Of a stretch of 64,000 nucleotides of DNA, positions 63,198 through 64,000 are shown piece after piece. The notes beneath the pieces were generated by a model. It was not told where the DNA came from. It saw nothing but the letters and a program-made list of their open reading frames with translations, and searched no databases. The stretch lies in NCBI GenBank assembly GCA_964494505.1, contig CAZBRO010000011.1:62001-126000 (forward strand), read 5' to 3'. The number at the start of each line of letters is the position of its first letter. Within the stretch, counting starts at the first letter, position 1. The translations under genes and the position numbers were made by a program. The DNA is from CAIYRG01 sp964494505 (GTDB lineage: Bacteria; Pseudomonadota; Alphaproteobacteria; Micropepsales; Micropepsaceae).

Positions 63198-64000
63198 CTA
63201 AGTCTGCGGTTTAGTCGACCCATAGACGTAATTTAACAGCCGTTCCCCGACTGGGGGAAAAAGAAACTGAATTACCGGAAGAAGCGGCAAGCGAGGCATG
63301 TACTCAGGAACTCGCTCTTGCACCTTTGTGCGTAGAAGGGCGCACCGCTGTTTCCATTTCAGCGAAGTGTCCTGAGTTTGCAACATGGTTTTACGATTGA
63401 AATGTTCGACGGCATACCCGAAGGCCAAGACGTGCTGCGGGTAACGCTCTGCCAAATGATGACCAACTTCGATCAGGTTACGAAATTGCCATCCTACCGG
63501 TTGCCCAGTTTCTACGCTAAACAGTGCATTTAGCAACGCCCTAAGATCGCTATCTTCGTTGGGAACAATTGGCATAACCACGTTGCGCTTTCTAAGTTCG
63601 GAACGTAAAGCATTCCATTGGTCAAAGCTTTCGGGGCTATGATCAAAGTCCGTCCCCGCCTCTCTCCAAAAATCGAAAAAAGTCTTTCGCAATTCTTCAT
63701 CCGCTATGCTCCGTCGTTCTGCCCTCTCTTGTTCGATCTCTTGTAAGAGAATCCGTGCCGCGTCTCCGTAATCAAAGTAAAATGCCCGCTGCGCGTCTTG
63801 CTCAAACGTCAGATCACTAAAGGGCACAATCTCTTCTTGCCACTTATCAACTAACCCATCGCGACTTCGAAATGGACGCCGATGGAAGCAGCGAATCTGG
63901 AATTTTCCACCAGCCTCCGACAGGCGTGTAGTCTCTTCATCCACAACGAAAACATTAGAGTTATTCGAGAACAGCAAATCGTCAGTAGTTAGGCGCCGAT
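63198..64000 (-). CDS. Unknown protein, 5' end cut by the window edge
   Basis: At least 267 residues; the frame stays open to the edge (...RRLTTDDLLFSNNSNVF), so the true start is probably outside. The sequence is soluble and charged (EIEQERAERRSIADEELRKT, FFDFWREAGTDFDHSPESFD). I recognise no domain. Base composition is clearly more AT-rich than the rest of the window, suggesting it belongs to an acquired segment continuing to the right. Confidence 0.7.
   Translation of the reverse strand, partial: RRLTTDDLLFSNNSNVFVVDEETTRLSEAGGKFQIRCFHRRPFRSRDGLVDKWQEEIVPFSDLTFEQDAQRAFYFDYGDAARILLQEIEQERAERRSIADEELRKTFFDFWREAGTDFDHSPESFDQWNALRSELRKRNVVMPIVPNEDSDLRALLNALFSVETGQPVGWQFRNLIEVGHHLAERYPQHVLAFGYAVEHFNRKTMLQTQDTSLKWKQRCALLRTKVQERVPEYMPRLPLLPVIQFLFPPVGERLLNYVYGSTKPQT

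Overview
The window is GC-rich DNA from a free-living alphaproteobacterium. The best lineage markers are an intact CtrA (52610-53302), a ChpT phosphotransferase (51428-52045) and fliI/fliJ beside them, backed by an EipA/DUF1134 protein, a PodJ-like protein and FixL/FixK-type oxygen regulators. I cannot name the genus. I found no rRNA, tRNA, CRISPR array, transposase or phage gene.

Layout. (1) 1-2.4 kb: the end of a hydrogenase-4-like (Hyf) membrane operon read leftwards, preceded by an XRE regulator whose tail is an 18-bp minisatellite. (2) 2.5-17.3 kb: a catabolic block with two SDRs, a FixL-type heme-PAS kinase, an ornithine-cyclodeaminase homologue plus cupin, two Rieske oxygenases, a UbiD decarboxylase, a TTT solute-binding protein, a ThDP enzyme and a beta-helix/RTX exoprotein. 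(3) 17.4-20.5 kb: a FixK-type regulator, a small gene behind a perfect FixK box, and two PAS/LuxR-type regulators. (4) 20.6-29.1 kb: a TonB receptor, two PEP-CTERM proteins, two PEP-CTERM-associated (FeeM/AHL-synthase-like) acyltransferases and a ThiF-nitroreductase fusion translationally coupled to one of them. (5) 29.4-33.0 kb: small and envelope genes (53-aa protein, TIGR02444, PodJ-like Sel1 protein, TPR-SPOR lipoprotein). (6) 33.3-46.1 kb: a second catabolic block with UbiD, UbiX, enoyl-CoA hydratase, CMD protein, CaiB/BaiF transferase, thiolase plus DUF35 protein, an orphan molybdenum hydroxylase subunit, a PDC-lactonase-like amidohydrolase, an MBL hydrolase and a TauD dioxygenase. (7) 46.2-56.3 kb: housekeeping and cell cycle (SecF, ExoD, EipA, RND-type adaptor, CysQ, ChpT, receiver protein, CtrA, FliI, FliJ, glycosyltransferase). 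(8) 56.4-61.2 kb: a 2-oxoacid:acceptor oxidoreductase with an NADPH/iron-sulfur subunit. (9) 61.6-64 kb: a small exported protein, an EpmB-like aminomutase and a lower-GC unknown gene cut by the right edge.

How it fits together. Two UbiD decarboxylases with one UbiX (maker of their prenylated-FMN cofactor), two Rieske oxygenases and CoA-ester enzymes suggest degradation of aromatic or other unsaturated carboxylic acids; the substrate cannot be read from sequence. The KorAB/NADPH module and the FixL/FixK proteins suggest microaerobic or anaerobic life. The most novel-looking item is the acyltransferase plus ThiF-nitroreductase pair among PEP-CTERM genes, which looks like a small-molecule biosynthesis module. 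Several families of short palindromic intergenic repeats are scattered through the window.
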